Below, in pieces: positions 3,377 to 5,717 of a DNA stretch of 5,717 bases. The notes under the pieces were generated by a model that worked only from the letters and a program-made list of their open reading frames with translations, ran no database searches and had not been told where the DNA came from. Within the stretch, counting starts at the first letter, position 1. Each line of letters opens with the position of its first letter. Source of the DNA: Oxalobacteraceae bacterium UBA4003 (lineage in GTDB: Bacteria > Pseudomonadota > Gammaproteobacteria > Burkholderiales > Burkholderiaceae_D); contig DGBN01000062.1 in NCBI GenBank assembly GCA_002384815.1, positions 15,910 to 21,626 on the forward strand. The letters are read 5' to 3'. The position numbers and the translations under genes were made by a program.

Positions 3377-5717
3377 TTATCGTTTCTTCTTGCTTGGTTT
3401 TACCGCCGGTGGGCGTTGTTTGTTCGGTGTAGCAGGCGGACGTTTCGCCGCCCTGGGTTTTTTCGCAGGTGCAGTGTCGGCAGCACTGGTTTTCACAGCG
3501 CCCTTCACCGCATTTTTCTTCGCACCTTTTGGTTCGCTTTTTTGCTCGCTTTTTTTCGTGCGTTGCTGATGCTCGGTATCGGCACGACGTGCTTCGTTCT
3601 TCAAAACCGTACGTATGCCGGGTTCAGTTACCAGGCGCAAATCGATCTTGCGCGCATCCAGGTCGACACGGCTAACCTGCACCGTCACGCGATCGGTCAG
3701 TTGGTAACGGATACCAGTACGTTCACCACGCAATTCATGACGCGCTTCATCGAACTTGAAGTGATCCGCACCCAACTCTGTGACATGCACCATGCCTTCA
3801 ATGAACAGCGAATCGAGCTGTACGAAAATACCGAAAGTAGCGACGCCGGAAATCACGCCGGTAAATTCCTCACCCAGCTTGTCGCGTATGAAATAGCACT
3901 TGAGCCAGGCTTCGACGTCACGTGAGGCTTCATCTGCACGACGTTCATTGGCGGAACAATGTATACCCAGCGCCTCCCAAATGGCCAAATCGCCTTCGGC
4001 TTTTTCGCGTTGCTTGCCTTCTGCCTTGTCCTGCGCATGCTTCTTGCGCGCAGCGGACGACAACATCGTGTTCAGCGCACTCGTGTCTATGCCTTTCGGT
4101 GTATAGCGCTTGCCTTGCAGGATCGCCTTGATGGCGCGATGCGTAAGCAAATCGGGATAGCGACGAATCGGGCTGGTGAAATGTGCATACGCTTCATACG
4201 ACAAACCGAAGTGACCGATATTTTCCGGGCTGTATACAGCCTGCTGCATCGAACGCAACAACATCGTTTGCAGCAGCAAGGCATCGGGACGGTTCTTGAT
4301 CTTCGGCATCAGCTCTGCATAATCCGAAGCGCTAGGTTTGTCACCGCCCCCCAGATTCAAGCCGACCTGTTTCAGGAAGGTTCGCACCTGATTCAGTTTT
4401 TCCTTGGTCGGCAAGGCATGCACGCGATACAGGCTAGGATGCTTGTGGCGTTCCAGCAGATCGGCAGCACATACATTGGCGGCCAGCATGCATTCCTCGA
4501 TCAGTTTGTGCGCATCGTTACGCGTGCGCGGCAGTATCTGTTCAATCTTGCCGACTTCATTGCAAACGATATAGGTTTCCGTCGTTTCAAAATCGATTGC
4601 CCCACGCGCATGACGCGCCTGCAGCAAGGCATGATAGACGCCATGCAGATTCAGCAGATGCGGCACCAGCGCCGGGCGCTTGGCCGCTTCTATGCCTTTG
4701 GTATTACCCAGTATGGCTGCCACTTCGGTATAGGTCAGACGCGCGGCCGAATGAATTACCGCCGGATAGAACTGATATGCCTTGATTTCACCCTTGGCTG
4801 TGATCACGGCATCGCACACCAGCGTCAGGCGATCGACACCCGGGTTCAGCGAACACAAGCCATTGGACAATTTTTCCGGCAACATCGGAATCACGCGGCG
4901 CGGGAAATACACCGATGTGCTGCGTTCGATCGCATCCACATCCAGCGGCTCATTCGGTTTCACGTAGTTGCTGACATCGGCAATCGCAACGATCAAACGG
5001 AAGCCATCTGCGCGACCGATCTTGCATGGCTCGCAATAAACCGCGTCATCGAAATCGCGTGCATCTTCACCATCGATAGTCACCAATGGCACATCGCGCA
5101 AATCGACGCGATCATTTATGTCGATTGCACGGACTTCGCTCGGCAATTTGGCAGCAGCTTTTTTTGCCTCTTCGGAAAATTCATGCGGCACACCGTACTT
5201 GCGCACGGCGATTTCGATTTCCATGCCGGGATCGTCGATATCTCCCAGCACTTCAACAATCTTGCCGACCGGCTGGCTAAAACGCGATGGCTGCTCAGTC
5301 AATTCAACACTGACAACCTGTCCGGTTTTTGCCTTGCCTGGCGAGCCGGCCAGCATGATGTCCTGACCGATGCGTTGATCCTCTGGTGCAACGATCCAGA
5401 CACCGTTTTCGTTCAGCAAGCGACCGATCACATGCGTGTTGGCACGCGTCACCACTTCAACGATCGTGCCTTCCGGACGACCGCGACGGTCGGTACCGAT
5501 GATACGGGCTTGTACGCGATCGCCGTGCAGCACTTTCTGCATTTCTTTTTCAGGCAGAAAAATATCGGTACTGGCATCGTCTGGAATCAAAAAGCCGAAG
5601 CCATCGCGATGGCTGCTGACACGGCCTTCGATAAAATTGGATGAATGCGCAAGTTGATAATTGCCGGCACGATCAGGTTTGATCTGTCCGTCACGCTCCA
5701 TTGCATTGAGGCGGCGC
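3377..5717 (-). CDS. rnr: Ribonuclease R (3'-5' exoribonuclease), N-terminus beyond the window
   Basis: RNase R degrades structured RNA 3' to 5' in mRNA and rRNA quality control. The frame runs open to the right edge, reading RRLNA before the Met at 5699-5701, which is a typical end of the N-terminal helix-turn-helix. That Met is therefore internal, and roughly 55-65 residues are missing. Counting from it (774 aa visible): cold-shock domain 1 about 21-68 (HRDGFGFLIPDD), cold-shock domain 2 about 85-150, and RNB nuclease domain about 197-530. The RNB domain has catalytic carboxylates D210, D216, D218, D219 in TIDGEDARDFDDAVY, the base-stacking tyrosine in TSVYFP (Y265), and HFTSPIRRYPDL (507-518). 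An S1 domain spans about 610-690 (EEFTGVISGVATFGIFVQL). A very basic, low-complexity Lys/Ala/Pro tail (about 700-774) ends KKKR. E. coli RNase R also has a Lys-rich tail, which contributes to unwinding and turnover control. The gene is followed 3 bp later by rlmB. Confidence 0.97.
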   Translation of the reverse strand, partial: RRLNAMERDGQIKPDRAGNYQLAHSSNFIEGRVSSHRDGFGFLIPDDASTDIFLPEKEMQKVLHGDRVQARIIGTDRRGRPEGTIVEVVTRANTHVIGRLLNENGVWIVAPEDQRIGQDIMLAGSPGKAKTGQVVSVELTEQPSRFSQPVGKIVEVLGDIDDPGMEIEIAVRKYGVPHEFSEEAKKAAAKLPSEVRAIDINDRVDLRDVPLVTIDGEDARDFDDAVYCEPCKIGRADGFRLIVAIADVSNYVKPNEPLDVDAIERSTSVYFPRRVIPMLPEKLSNGLCSLNPGVDRLTLVCDAVITAKGEIKAYQFYPAVIHSAARLTYTEVAAILGNTKGIEAAKRPALVPHLLNLHGVYHALLQARHARGAIDFETTETYIVCNEVGKIEQILPRTRNDAHKLIEECMLAANVCAADLLERHKHPSLYRVHALPTKEKLNQVRTFLKQVGLNLGGGDKPSASDYAELMPKIKNRPDALLLQTMLLRSMQQAVYSPENIGHFGLSYEAYAHFTSPIRRYPDLLTHRAIKAILQGKRYTPKGIDTSALNTMLSSAARKKHAQDKAEGKQREKAEGDLAIWEALGIHCSANERRADEASRDVEAWLKCYFIRDKLGEEFTGVISGVATFGIFVQLDSLFIEGMVHVTELGADHFKFDEARHELRGERTGIRYQLTDRVTVQVSRVDLDARKIDLRLVTEPGIRTVLKNEARRADTEHQQRTKKSEQKSEPKGAKKNAVKGAVKTSAADTAPAKKPRAAKRPPATPNKQRPPAVKPSKKKR

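Noticed and set aside
2546..3925. 459-codon open frame on the + strand opposite rlmB and the end of rnr
   Set aside because: It is codon-phase antisense of rlmB and rnr. It ends at 3923-3925, where rnr uses a TCA serine codon, as expected for a shadow. It has no plausible domain.
3959..5644. 561-codon open frame on the + strand opposite rnr
   Set aside because: It is in exact codon phase with rnr, so its stops would require TTA, CTA or TCA sense codons, which are rare in this gene. The predicted product resembles no family I know, while rnr is unmistakable.
5699..5701. ATG as the start of rnr
   Set aside because: The frame remains open upstream to the window edge and reads RRLNA, matching the end of the N-terminal helix-turn-helix of RNase R, so this Met is internal.

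Overview
The window is a compact stretch of core bacterial chromosome. It holds six protein-coding genes, and the two at the edges are cut by the window. LpxH (lipid A synthesis) points to a Gram-negative. The short CysE with the GIEIHP motif and a long betaproteobacterial-style C-terminus, the RNase R/RlmB pair, and a base composition that looks like the mid-50s % GC by eye together suggest a betaproteobacterium. It is probably from Burkholderiales, perhaps an Oxalobacteraceae member such as Herminiimonas or Janthinobacterium. The genus is an inference from general resemblance, not a search result.

Layout. Positions 1-1014 are on the + strand: the end of ppiB (cytosolic cyclophilin), a 35-bp gap, then lpxH (UDP-2,3-diacylglucosamine hydrolase). 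The gene order ppiB-lpxH is also found in E. coli. Positions 1039-5717 are on the - strand. In transcription order they hold rnr (RNase R, its N-terminus beyond the right edge), rlmB (23S rRNA G2251 2'-O-methyltransferase, starting 3 bases after the rnr stop), a 110-bp spacer with a hairpin and a candidate promoter, cysE (serine O-acetyltransferase), and 23 bp later a yceH/DUF480 gene. lpxH and yceH converge across a 24-bp gap. No gene-free stretch exceeds 110 bp. I see no tRNA, rRNA, CRISPR, insertion sequence, attachment site or origin.

Function. rnr-rlmB is an RNA-metabolism pair (structured-RNA decay and rRNA modification) that is also adjacent in E. coli. cysE carries out the first committed step of cysteine synthesis, and yceH of unknown function probably shares its transcript. 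ppiB-lpxH couples a folding catalyst with an envelope-lipid enzyme on one likely transcript.

I did not find an undescribed system; this is ordinary housekeeping DNA. The most notable signal is a textbook-looking intrinsic terminator (11-bp stem, GAAA loop, U-rich tail) that lies inside the first codons of lpxH, between ppiB and the catalytic part of LpxH. Also notable are a CysE lacking both the N-terminal domain and the C-terminal isoleucine of the E. coli enzyme, and a direct repeat overlapping the candidate cysE promoter. Two very long + strand open frames opposite rlmB/rnr are codon-phase shadows.
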